Notes under the pieces: generated by a model
Told to the model about the DNA's origin: nothing
What the model saw: the letters and a program-made list of their open reading frames with translations, nothing else
The model's database searches: none
From: Gemmatimonadota bacterium
Lineage (GTDB): Bacteria; Gemmatimonadota; Gemmatimonadetes; Gemmatimonadales; Gemmatimonadaceae
Assembly (NCBI GenBank): GCA_947475795.1
Contig: CANJOX010000040.1
Coordinates: forward strand, 1-13,735
Direction of reading: 5' to 3'
Length of the DNA stretch: 13,735 bases
Translations under genes and position numbers: made by a program
Part shown: positions 1 through 7,087 of the stretch, one piece after another
How positions within the stretch are numbered: position 1 is the stretch's first letter
Layout: every line of letters begins with the position of its first letter

Positions 1-1716
1 CACGAGGAGCGCGCCTCCCTGCGGCATGGCATCGCGGGCGTTGACGGCGAGGTTCATGATCACCTGCTCGAGCTGCCCCGCATCAGCGACGATGACGCCG
101 GCGCCGGGGTTCAGCTGAAAGGACAGGTCGATGTCCTCCCCGATGATGCGCCGCAGGAGCGCGTCGAGTCCGTTGGCCACATCATTCACATCGACGGCCA
201 CCCGCTGCAGCGCCTGTTTTCTCCCGAACGCCAGCAGTCGCCGCACCAGTTCGGCGGAGCGTTCGCCGGCCAGGCGCACTTCCACCAGGTCATCGCGCGA
301 GATGCCGGTGGTCTGCTCGCTCTCCAGCGCCATCTCGACGTAGACGAGGATTACAGAGAGCAGGTTGTTGAAGTCGTGCGCGACCCCACCGGCCAGCGCC
401 CCGATCGACTCCATGCGCTGCGCCTGAAAGAGCTCGGCCTGAAGCCGCTGGCGCTCACGCTCCTGCTCACGGCGCTCGGTCATGTCGCGGAACACCAGCA
501 GCACGCAGGGACATCCGCGCAATTCTACGCGCGAGATCAGCACGTCGACCACGACCTCGTCGGTGTCCCGCCCGATCGTGAGATCGATCCACTGCGCGTC
601 GTGCACCGCCGCGTCGTCCGCGAAGGCGCGCACCCGCTCGTGCAGGTTGGGCGGGAGCAGCGTGGCGCACGGCGGGCCGAACGGCGGGCAGCCGGGGCAG
701 CCGCGCAGGCGGCACATGGCCCCGTTGGCCATCTCGGGGATGAGGGTCGTGCTATCGAGCACCAGAATGCCGTCGGCCGTCCGGTCGAAGACGGCGCGCA
801 AGGCCCGCTCGGACTCGGCGAGCCGCCGTTCGGCATCGCGACGCTCGGTGATGTCCGAAAACATCGCGTACACCTGATACGGTTCGGTCTCGCCGGTGCG
901 GAACTGGGGGATCGCCGTGATGCTAAGCCAGACATGCCCAGGGAGCTGCGGGCGACGGACGCCCATCACGACATCGTGCACAGCGCGACCGGTGCGCAGG
1001 GCCACGCTCGCCGGGTGCTCCGCGCTGGGGAACGGGGTCCCGTCCTCCCGCAGGGTGTCCCAGTCGGGGTCCGACGACGCACGACCGAGGAGTGCATCGC
1101 CGGAGAGACCGAGCAGTCGCCGGGCCGCCGCATTGGCGTCCATGATCCCGCCCGTCGCGTCGTGGTACACGACCCCCTGCTCCATGGTCTCGAACAGGGT
1201 GCGGTACCGTTCCTCGCTCACCTGCAGAGCCCGCGTGCGCTCCGCCACCATCGCTTCGAGATCCATGCGGTAGCGGGCCAGCTCGAGGAAGACGTTCACC
1301 TTCGAGAGGAGCACCATCGGGTCGTACGGCTTGACGAGGTAATCCACCGCACCGGCGGAATACCCCTTGAACTGATGCGCCTCGTCGGAGTAGGCGGCGG
1401 TGACGAAGATGATCGGTGTGCGGGCGGTGGCCGGATCGGCGAGCAGGATTTCCGCGAGCTCGTAGCCGTCCATCCCCGGCATCTGCACGTCGAGAATCGC
1501 GAGGGCGAAGCGATGCCGCAACGAGGCGGCCAGCGCCTCTTCGCCACTGGTGGCCTGAATGATGCGCGCGGGGATGCCCTTGAGTGCCCGCTCGAGCGCG
1601 ACCAGATTGGCCCGCCGGTCATCCACCGCGAGAATGAGCACCTCCTCGCGCAGATCGGTGCCGACGGCGCCCGGCGCCTCGGCGGGCCGAGCGCTCACGG
1701 TCTGGTCACCACTCAT
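1..1716 (-). CDS. REC-PAS-PAS hybrid sensor histidine kinase (3' part cut off by the window edge)
   Basis: This is a cytoplasmic histidine kinase with an N-terminal receiver domain. The visible 572 residues have no membrane segment. The receiver spans about 26-145, with acidic pair D32/D33, phosphoacceptor D76 in AILDVQMPGMDGYEL, T106 and K129. PAS 1 is about 168-295 and PAS 2 about 302-415, both ending in a D(I/M)TERR signature. PAS 2 carries a cysteine cluster (C335, C340, C343, C350). The HisKA H-box GGVAHDFNNLLS places the phosphorylated His at 447. The N-box EQVIMNLAVNARDAMPQGG lies just before the left edge, so the rest of the ATPase domain and anything fused after it are not visible. 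The ATG at 1716 overlaps the stop of the cheR-like gene by 4 bp (ATGA), which implies translational coupling. Domain calls are from motifs; the signal is unknown. The partial gene remains open at position 1. Confidence 0.93.
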   Translation of the reverse strand, partial: MSGDQTVSARPAEAPGAVGTDLREEVLILAVDDRRANLVALERALKGIPARIIQATSGEEALAASLRHRFALAILDVQMPGMDGYELAEILLADPATARTPIIFVTAAYSDEAHQFKGYSAGAVDYLVKPYDPMVLLSKVNVFLELARYRMDLEAMVAERTRALQVSEERYRTLFETMEQGVVYHDATGGIMDANAAARRLLGLSGDALLGRASSDPDWDTLREDGTPFPSAEHPASVALRTGRAVHDVVMGVRRPQLPGHVWLSITAIPQFRTGETEPYQVYAMFSDITERRDAERRLAESERALRAVFDRTADGILVLDSTTLIPEMANGAMCRLRGCPGCPPFGPPCATLLPPNLHERVRAFADDAAVHDAQWIDLTIGRDTDEVVVDVLISRVELRGCPCVLLVFRDMTERREQERERQRLQAELFQAQRMESIGALAGGVAHDFNNLLSVILVYVEMALESEQTTGISRDDLVEVRLAGERSAELVRRLLAFGRKQALQRVAVDVNDVANGLDALLRRIIGEDIDLSFQLNPGAGVIVADAGQLEQVIMNLAVNARDAMPQGGALLV

Positions 1717-2570
1717 CGAATCGGCCTTTTCTTGTAGATCCGCGCATTGTCATCGACGACCTCGAACCGGTCGGCGACCGACGTGAACGACAACGACTCC
1801 TTGTCCCCGAGGCAGAGAAATCCGCCGTTCTCGAGGCTGTCCCAGAACATCTCGAGCACCTGATCCTGCAGGTCGCGGTTGAAATAGATCAGGACATTCC
1901 GGCACACGATGAGCTGCATTTCGCCGAAGGACGCATCCATCGCCAGGTTGTGCTTGGCGAAGGTGATCCGCCGGCGGAGCCGGGGCTCGATGGCGGCGGC
2001 GTCATACTGCGCGTGGTAGTACTGCGACAGCGAGGCGGTGGCGTCGGAGGCGAGATAGTTGCTGCTCCCGCGCGACACGGTGTCGAGCGGATAGATGCCG
2101 GCGCGCGCCGTCTCGAGCGCCGACACACTGATGTCGGTGGCATAGATCGTCGACCGCTCGTACAACCCCGCCTCTTCCAGCAGGATGGCCACGGAGTAGA
2201 CCTCTTCGCCGGTGGCACAGCCGGCGTCCCACACCTTGATGTACGGCCACGTACGCAGCATGGGCACCACGTGCCGGCGCAGCGCCGCGTACACGAACGG
2301 ATCGCGGAACAGCGCCGTGACATTCACGGAGAAGTACCCGACGAGCTGATAGAACAGCGGCGCTTCGCGCAGGACGCGGCTGGTGAGCTCGCTGAGGGAG
2401 GGCACGTGGGCATCGACCAGAAACTGCGCGATGCGGCGCTCCACGGTTTCGCGGGCATACTCGCGAAAATCGTAGCCATACCGCTGATGGATGGCTTCCA
2501 GCAGCAGCCCGACCTCGATGCGCATCACCTCCGCCGACGAGTCCACCGATACGAGAGCAGCCACACTCAT
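1713..2570 (-). CDS. cheR: CheR-type protein-glutamate O-methyltransferase
   Basis: This 285-residue protein has the CheR fold: a small N-terminal helical domain (about 18-75) followed by a SAM-dependent methyltransferase domain. Family signatures are VNVTALFRDP (83-91), the SAM-binding loop WDAGCATGEE (114-123), the ATDIS motif (144-148) that usually binds the adenosine ribose, and LIVCRNVLIYFN (220-231). CheR enzymes methylate glutamates of chemoreceptors using S-adenosylmethionine. Outside flagellar clusters, CheR-like proteins are also found in kinase operons, where the substrate is often unknown. The ATG at 2570 overlaps the stop of the upstream triple-receiver kinase by 4 bp, and the stop overlaps the start of the next kinase by 4 bp. 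No Shine-Dalgarno precedes it, so it is probably translated by coupling. There is no TPR or PAS extension. No CheB or receptor is in the window, so its target may be one of the flanking kinases (inference). Confidence 0.92.
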   Translation of the reverse strand: MSVAALVSVDSSAEVMRIEVGLLLEAIHQRYGYDFREYARETVERRIAQFLVDAHVPSLSELTSRVLREAPLFYQLVGYFSVNVTALFRDPFVYAALRRHVVPMLRTWPYIKVWDAGCATGEEVYSVAILLEEAGLYERSTIYATDISVSALETARAGIYPLDTVSRGSSNYLASDATASLSQYYHAQYDAAAIEPRLRRRITFAKHNLAMDASFGEMQLIVCRNVLIYFNRDLQDQVLEMFWDSLENGGFLCLGDKESLSFTSVADRFEVVDDNARIYKKRPIR

Positions 2571-5500
2571 CGGCTGAGGAGCACGCGCAGGAGCGACAGC
2601 AGCCGATCCTGATCGACGGGCTTCGACAGATAGTCGGTGGCACCGGCCTCGAGGCAGCGCTGGCGGTCTTCCTTCATGGCCTTCGCGGTGAGCGCCACGA
2701 CCGGCAGGGTGGCGAACGTCGGCTGCGCGCGCAGTCGCCGCAGTGTTTCGTAGCCGTCGAGCACGGGCATCATCATGTCGAGCAGGACGAGATCGACGTC
2801 GGGATGCTCCGCCAGCAGCTCCAGCGCGCGCCCGCCATTCTCGGCCTTGACCGGCTGAACGCCGTGCCCCGCCAGGAGGCGCGCCATGGCGAACATGGTG
2901 CGCATGTCGTCCTCGACGATGAGGACCTTGCGCCCACGCAGCGGTTCGTTGGACTCGTGCAGGTGCAGAATGGCGCGACGGTTGTCTTCGGGGAGATCGC
3001 GTACCACGCGGTGCAGGAAGAGCGCGACCTCGTCGATCAGACGCTCCTGGGAGCGCACGTCCTTGACGATGATCGACTCGGCGTAGGCGCGCAGGAACAG
3101 ATCTTCGTCGGCGGTGAGTTCGCGGTTGGTGTGAATGATGACCGGTGGCAGCGCCACGTGGTCGGCCGCGAGGCGTTTGAGCAGATCGATGCCCTGCATG
3201 TCGGGGAGCCCGAGATCCATGACGACCAGATGGAACGGCTCGCCGCGCAATTCCGCGATCGCCTCCTCGCCCGTGCCGACTTCGGTGACGGTCACGTTTC
3301 CGTTGCCCACGATACGCACGGTCTCGCGGCGCATGACTTCGTCGTCTTCGACGACGAGGACGCGCTTGCGGGCGAGTGCCGACGCGGCGGTGAGCCGTCC
3401 GAGCACGTCATCGATCTGCTCGCGGCCGATGGGCTTGGAGACATGTCCGATGGCGCCGAGCCGCATGTTCTGTGCACTGTACTCCTCGACCGACACCACA
3501 TGCACCGGGATATGGCGCAGCGACATGTCCTGCTTCAACGTGTTGAGCACGGCCCAGCCGTCCATGCGCGGCAGCTGGATATCGAGCACAATGCCATGCG
3601 GGCGGTGGGTCCGGGCGAGCACGAGTCCGTCTTCGCCCGATCCCGCCACGAGACACTTGAAGCCACGCTCGCGCACGTGACCCGCCAGGATCTTCGCGAA
3701 GCGGGCGTCGTCTTCCACGATGAGGATGACGTGATCGTGGTCCGCGAGGGCGTCGCGATCATCGGGGACGATGGGTGTCGCGAGCACCGGCGACAGGGTG
3801 GACGGCGCGGCGGTGGGCGGTGACACCGTGGACGGCGCAAACACCGAGGCGCGCGGCGCGGCGGGCCGCAGCGCGGGGCTCGCGGCGGCACCGAGCGGAC
3901 CGGCCAGCCGGAGCGGGATGTAGATGGTGAACGTGGAGCCCACGCCGGGCTCGCTGGCGAGCTGGATTTCACCGCCCAGCAGGGCCGTGAGCTCGCGCGA
4001 AATCGACAGGCCGAGACCGGTGCCGCCATAGCGGCGGCGGTCGCCCGAGTCGGCCTGCTGAAACGCTTCGAAAATGATGCGCTGCTTGTCGGCCGGAATG
4101 CCGATGCCGGTGTCGGCCACACTGATGGCCAGCGCGTCCCGCGCCATGAGCCCGGAGCGTCCCAGCACCACATCGGCCGGGGCCGGGGCGAAAGTGACGG
4201 TCACGCCGCCCGCTTCGGTGAACTTGAGCGCGTTGCCCAGCAGGTTCTTCACCACCTGCCCCAGCCGCTGCGCGTCGGAGACGATCCGCTCGGGGGTGCC
4301 CGGGGCGATGCGTACGGCGAGCGTCAGCCCCTGCGCGCGCGCCATATGATCGAACTGCGACACCAGCGACCGCTGGAACTCTTCGAGATCGAGCTCCTCG
4401 GGACGCAGCTCCATCTTGCCGGCCTCGATCTTGGACAGATCGAGGATCTCGTTGATGAGACTGAGCAGATCACTGCCGCTGTCGTAAATGACCGTGGCCG
4501 ACTCGACCTGCTCGTCGGACAGATTCCCGGTGCCATTGTCGCGCAGCGAACGGGCCAGCAGCAAGAGGCTGTTCAGCGGCGTGCGCAACTCATGCGACAT
4601 GTTGGCCAGGAACTCCGATTTGTACTTGCTGGCGAGGGCGACTTCTTCCGCCTGCGCCGCGAGCACCTTGCGGGCCTGCTCGGTCTCGGATTTCTGCCGT
4701 TCGAGCAGATCGTTCTTCTGACTCAGCTCGGTGTTGGCGAGTTCGATCTCCTGCTGCTGCGACTTGAGCTTCTGCTCCGAGATGCGCAGCTGCGCCGCCT
4801 GCTCCTCGAGCTCCGCGTTGGTGTTGCGGAGCGTTTCCTGCTGCGCCTCGAGCTCGGCGGCGAGTTGCTGCGCCTGCTGCAGCGCCGCCGCCACGCGCTC
4901 GCGCGCCACCCCGGCTTCGAGCGCGACGGCCACACTGGGGGCCGCTTGCCGCAGATACTCCAGCGCGCTGTCGGAGAACGGCGCAAAGGAGGCCAGCTCC
5001 AGCATCCCCGTGACCCGCCCTTCCAGCAACAGCGGCGTCACGCACAGGGTGCGCGGCGAGGCCTCCCCCAATCCGGACGACACGCGGATGTAGTCGTCGG
5101 GGATATCGGTGAGCAGCACTTGCTTGCGCTCGAGCGCGGCCTGCCCCACCAGCCCTTCGCCGAAGGCGATGCGGCTGGAGAGCGCCTTCCGTCGCGTGTA
5201 CGCATGACTCGCGAGCAGGGTCAGCGCGTTGCCGGCGTCTCCCTGATCCACCACGAAGAACGCCCCGACCTGCGCGCCGGTATAGGTGGCCATCTCGGTG
5301 ATGATGCGACGGCTGAGCTCGGTGGCACTGATCTGCCCCTGGAACTGCTCGTTCAGCCGTGCGATTCCGGCAACGACCCAGTCTTTCGCATCCCGCTCGC
5401 GCTCGGCGCGACGCGACTCCGTGACATCTCGCAAACTGACGAGGACGCCAGCCATGGTGCCATCGACGTCCTGATACACGGTGCCCGTGAACATGACATC

Positions 5501-6169
5501 GATCACGGCGCCGTTCCGCTGCCGGATCACCAGCCCCGGGACCACCACGGACCGCTCGGCGAGGGTGCGGTCAAGCGCCAGCCGGGCACTGTCCGGATTC
5601 TGAAACAACGCGGCGAAGTCCATGCCAACCAATCGTTCGCGCGGCAATCCGCACTGCGCCTGCGCGGCCGCGTTCGCATCGGTGACGCGGCGGTCACCGT
5701 CGATCGCCAGGAGGCCGTCGGACGACGCTTCCAGCAGGCTACGGTGGTAATCGGCGCGTCGGGTGGCCTCCAGTTCGGCGCGACGCCCGTCGCCGACATC
5801 ACGCAGGAGGACGAGAAACTGCGGCAGCGCCCCATCCACCGCCTCGACGAGCGCCACGTGCATCGCGACCGAGCGCATCCCCTTCGTGGGATGCGCGAGC
5901 GTGAGGGGCACATCGCGCATCGCGCCGCGGGCCCGTGTTTTTTCGAGCACCGTGGCGGCGGCGTCGGGATCCCCGCAACGCGCCGCGAACGACGTACCGG
6001 GCAGCTCGAGGCGCCCCACGCCAAGCAGCCAGGCCGCAGGCTCGTTGGCCTGCACGATCTGCCCGTCGTGGCCAAGCACCAGGACGGGCTCGGGGAGCCG
6101 CATCAGGAGCGCCCCCGGGTCGGCAGTGGGGGCGCGAAACGCCGATACCAGTTGCTTCACGACCGACAT
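2567..6169 (-). CDS. PAS-PAS-GAF hybrid histidine kinase with three C-terminal receiver domains
   Basis: This is a 1200-residue soluble hybrid kinase. Domains in order: PAS 1 (about 20-125), PAS 2 (142-253, ending SLRDVTESRRAE), GAF (284-420), a Gln/Glu-rich coiled coil (420-515), and HisKA with NMSHELRTPLNS (phospho-His 526). HATPase_c follows with N646 in NLLGNALKF, D686 in DTGIGIP and YGGTGLGLS. After a Pro/Ala/Ser linker (about 755-810) come receivers with acceptor Asp 863, 985 and 1131. The GAF-coil-kinase-three-receiver layout, including YAESIIVKD in receiver 2, matches a known group of large kinases that usually start with HAMP; here tandem PAS domains take that place. The frame stays open upstream to about 7027, but that extension would overlap the divergent hydrolase gene antisense. 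The ATG at 6169 has GAGGGG 4 nt upstream and starts just before PAS 1, so it is preferred. First gene of a three-gene operon. The ligand is unknown. Confidence 0.93.
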   Translation of the reverse strand: MSVVKQLVSAFRAPTADPGALLMRLPEPVLVLGHDGQIVQANEPAAWLLGVGRLELPGTSFAARCGDPDAAATVLEKTRARGAMRDVPLTLAHPTKGMRSVAMHVALVEAVDGALPQFLVLLRDVGDGRRAELEATRRADYHRSLLEASSDGLLAIDGDRRVTDANAAAQAQCGLPRERLVGMDFAALFQNPDSARLALDRTLAERSVVVPGLVIRQRNGAVIDVMFTGTVYQDVDGTMAGVLVSLRDVTESRRAERERDAKDWVVAGIARLNEQFQGQISATELSRRIITEMATYTGAQVGAFFVVDQGDAGNALTLLASHAYTRRKALSSRIAFGEGLVGQAALERKQVLLTDIPDDYIRVSSGLGEASPRTLCVTPLLLEGRVTGMLELASFAPFSDSALEYLRQAAPSVAVALEAGVARERVAAALQQAQQLAAELEAQQETLRNTNAELEEQAAQLRISEQKLKSQQQEIELANTELSQKNDLLERQKSETEQARKVLAAQAEEVALASKYKSEFLANMSHELRTPLNSLLLLARSLRDNGTGNLSDEQVESATVIYDSGSDLLSLINEILDLSKIEAGKMELRPEELDLEEFQRSLVSQFDHMARAQGLTLAVRIAPGTPERIVSDAQRLGQVVKNLLGNALKFTEAGGVTVTFAPAPADVVLGRSGLMARDALAISVADTGIGIPADKQRIIFEAFQQADSGDRRRYGGTGLGLSISRELTALLGGEIQLASEPGVGSTFTIYIPLRLAGPLGAAASPALRPAAPRASVFAPSTVSPPTAAPSTLSPVLATPIVPDDRDALADHDHVILIVEDDARFAKILAGHVRERGFKCLVAGSGEDGLVLARTHRPHGIVLDIQLPRMDGWAVLNTLKQDMSLRHIPVHVVSVEEYSAQNMRLGAIGHVSKPIGREQIDDVLGRLTAASALARKRVLVVEDDEVMRRETVRIVGNGNVTVTEVGTGEEAIAELRGEPFHLVVMDLGLPDMQGIDLLKRLAADHVALPPVIIHTNRELTADEDLFLRAYAESIIVKDVRSQERLIDEVALFLHRVVRDLPEDNRRAILHLHESNEPLRGRKVLIVEDDMRTMFAMARLLAGHGVQPVKAENGGRALELLAEHPDVDLVLLDMMMPVLDGYETLRRLRAQPTFATLPVVALTAKAMKEDRQRCLEAGATDYLSKPVDQDRLLSLLRVLLSR

Positions 6170-6262
6170 GGTGCCCCTCACGGCAAGATGGACAACGGCA
6201 GCAAGCGCGGGGGGCAAACCCGGCTGTGGTGAACACGAAGCGCCGAATATATCTTTTCGTTC
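6170..6262. promoter_or_regulatory. Shared divergent promoter region between the hybrid-kinase operon and the RsbQ-like operon
   Basis: These 93 bp hold every signal for both divergent signalling operons. On the plus strand TATCTT (6250-6255) lies exactly 7 nt before the ATG at 6263, and no Shine-Dalgarno is present. This suggests a -10 element with transcription starting at or near the A of the ATG, i.e. a leaderless mRNA. On the minus strand TATATT (6246-6251) is an overlapping -10 candidate that would give the kinase operon a leader of about 70 nt. The two candidate boxes overlap, so the promoters may exclude each other. I see no convincing -35 elements and no clear operator. Promoter calls are inferred from motif and spacing only. 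Confidence 0.45.
6174..6180 (-). promoter_or_regulatory. Ribosome binding site that sets the start of the triple-receiver kinase
   Basis: On the minus strand TGAGGGG lies 4 nt before the ATG at 6169. It supports this start over the upstream in-frame codons, which would run antisense through the hydrolase gene. It is one of only two clear Shine-Dalgarno sequences in the window. Confidence 0.6.
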
Positions 6263-7087
6263 ATGATCCACAATGACCACGCCGCGGCGGTGCGCCGTCG
6301 CAACAACGTTGTGACCACGGGGGCCGACCACGCCCCCACCATCGTGTTGGCCCACGGGTTCGGCTGCGACCAGACCATGTGGCGTTTCGTCGCGCCGGAT
6401 CTCGCCCGGGACCACCGCGTGGTCACCTTCGACTACGTCGGCGCGGGGCAGTCGGATCGTGCCGCGTACGACGCCGACCGCTACGCGTCGCTGCGCGGCT
6501 ACGCGCGCGACGTGCTCGATGTGATCGAGACCACGGGCGACGCGCCGGTGGTCCTCGTGGGCCATTCGGTCAGCTCCATGGTGGGCGTGCTCGCGTCGAT
6601 CAGCGATCCGGCGCGCATCCGGGCGTTGGTGCTCATCGGCCCGTCGCCGCGCTATATCGACGACGACCCCTACGTGGGCGGCTTCTCGGCCGAGGACATC
6701 GACGGGTTGCTGGGGCTGATGGACCGCAACTTCATGGGCTGGGCCAACCTCCTCGCGCCGACCGTGGCACGTGCGGAAGATCATCCCGAGGTGGCCGCCG
6801 AACTGGAGGCCAGTTTCTGCTCCACGGACCCGGTGATGCTGCGGCAGTTCGCCGATGTCACCTTCCGCGGCGACAACCGCACCGACCTGCCGCGGGTGCG
6901 CGTGCCCACGCTGGTGCTGCAGTGCTCCGCCGATGCGATCGCCAGCGAACGGGTGGGGCGCTACTGCGCCGAGCACATTCCCGGCGCACGTTTTCACCAG
7001 CTGCAGGCCACCGGGCACTGTCCGCACCTGAGTGACCCCGAGGAAACCGTGCGCGCCATCCGCGATTTCCTCGCCACACTCGCATGA
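6263..7087 (+). CDS. rsbQ: RsbQ-like alpha/beta hydrolase (stress-sensing module)
   Basis: This 274-residue alpha/beta hydrolase resembles Bacillus subtilis RsbQ closely along its length, as recalled from the family: the oxyanion loop HGFGCDQ (31-37), TFDYVGAGQSD (55-65), GYARDVLDV (79-87), GPSPRYI (126-132), FCSTDPV (185-191) and GHCPHLSDP (251-259). The likely catalytic triad is S102 (in GHSVSS), D224 and H252, in register with S96, D219 and H247 of RsbQ. RsbQ belongs to the same hydrolase group as plant D14 and KAI2 receptors; it is required for activation of the PAS-phosphatase RsbP in energy stress, and its small ligand is not settled. Here the stop overlaps by 4 bp (ATGA) the start of a PAS-histidine kinase with an RsbP-like sensor part, its probable partner. 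The start fits the RsbQ N-terminus; no Shine-Dalgarno is present. The protein is soluble, without a signal peptide. Confidence 0.92.
   Translation: MIHNDHAAAVRRRNNVVTTGADHAPTIVLAHGFGCDQTMWRFVAPDLARDHRVVTFDYVGAGQSDRAAYDADRYASLRGYARDVLDVIETTGDAPVVLVGHSVSSMVGVLASISDPARIRALVLIGPSPRYIDDDPYVGGFSAEDIDGLLGLMDRNFMGWANLLAPTVARAEDHPEVAAELEASFCSTDPVMLRQFADVTFRGDNRTDLPRVRVPTLVLQCSADAIASERVGRYCAEHIPGARFHQLQATGHCPHLSDPEETVRAIRDFLATLA

Noticed and set aside
376..1737. Plus-strand open frame of 453 codons
   Set aside because: It is antisense to the REC-PAS-PAS kinase, whose frame shows clear domain motifs. The plus-strand product is rich in His, Arg and Gly, as expected of a high-GC shadow frame.
2804..3823. 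Plus-strand open frame of 339 codons opposite the receiver domains
   Set aside because: The Asp/Val/His-rich composition is the reverse complement of receiver coding sequence; the minus strand holds three intact receivers here.
4346..6232. Plus-strand open frame of 628 codons
   Set aside because: It is antisense to the PAS-GAF-kinase region and its Leu/Arg/Gln-rich product mirrors the coiled coil. No family motif and no plausible start signal.
6170..7027. N-terminal extension of the triple-receiver kinase to 1486 residues
   Set aside because: It would run antisense through almost the whole RsbQ-like gene, has low-complexity Arg/His/Gly-rich composition with no domain, and the ATG at 6169 has a Shine-Dalgarno directly before the first PAS domain.
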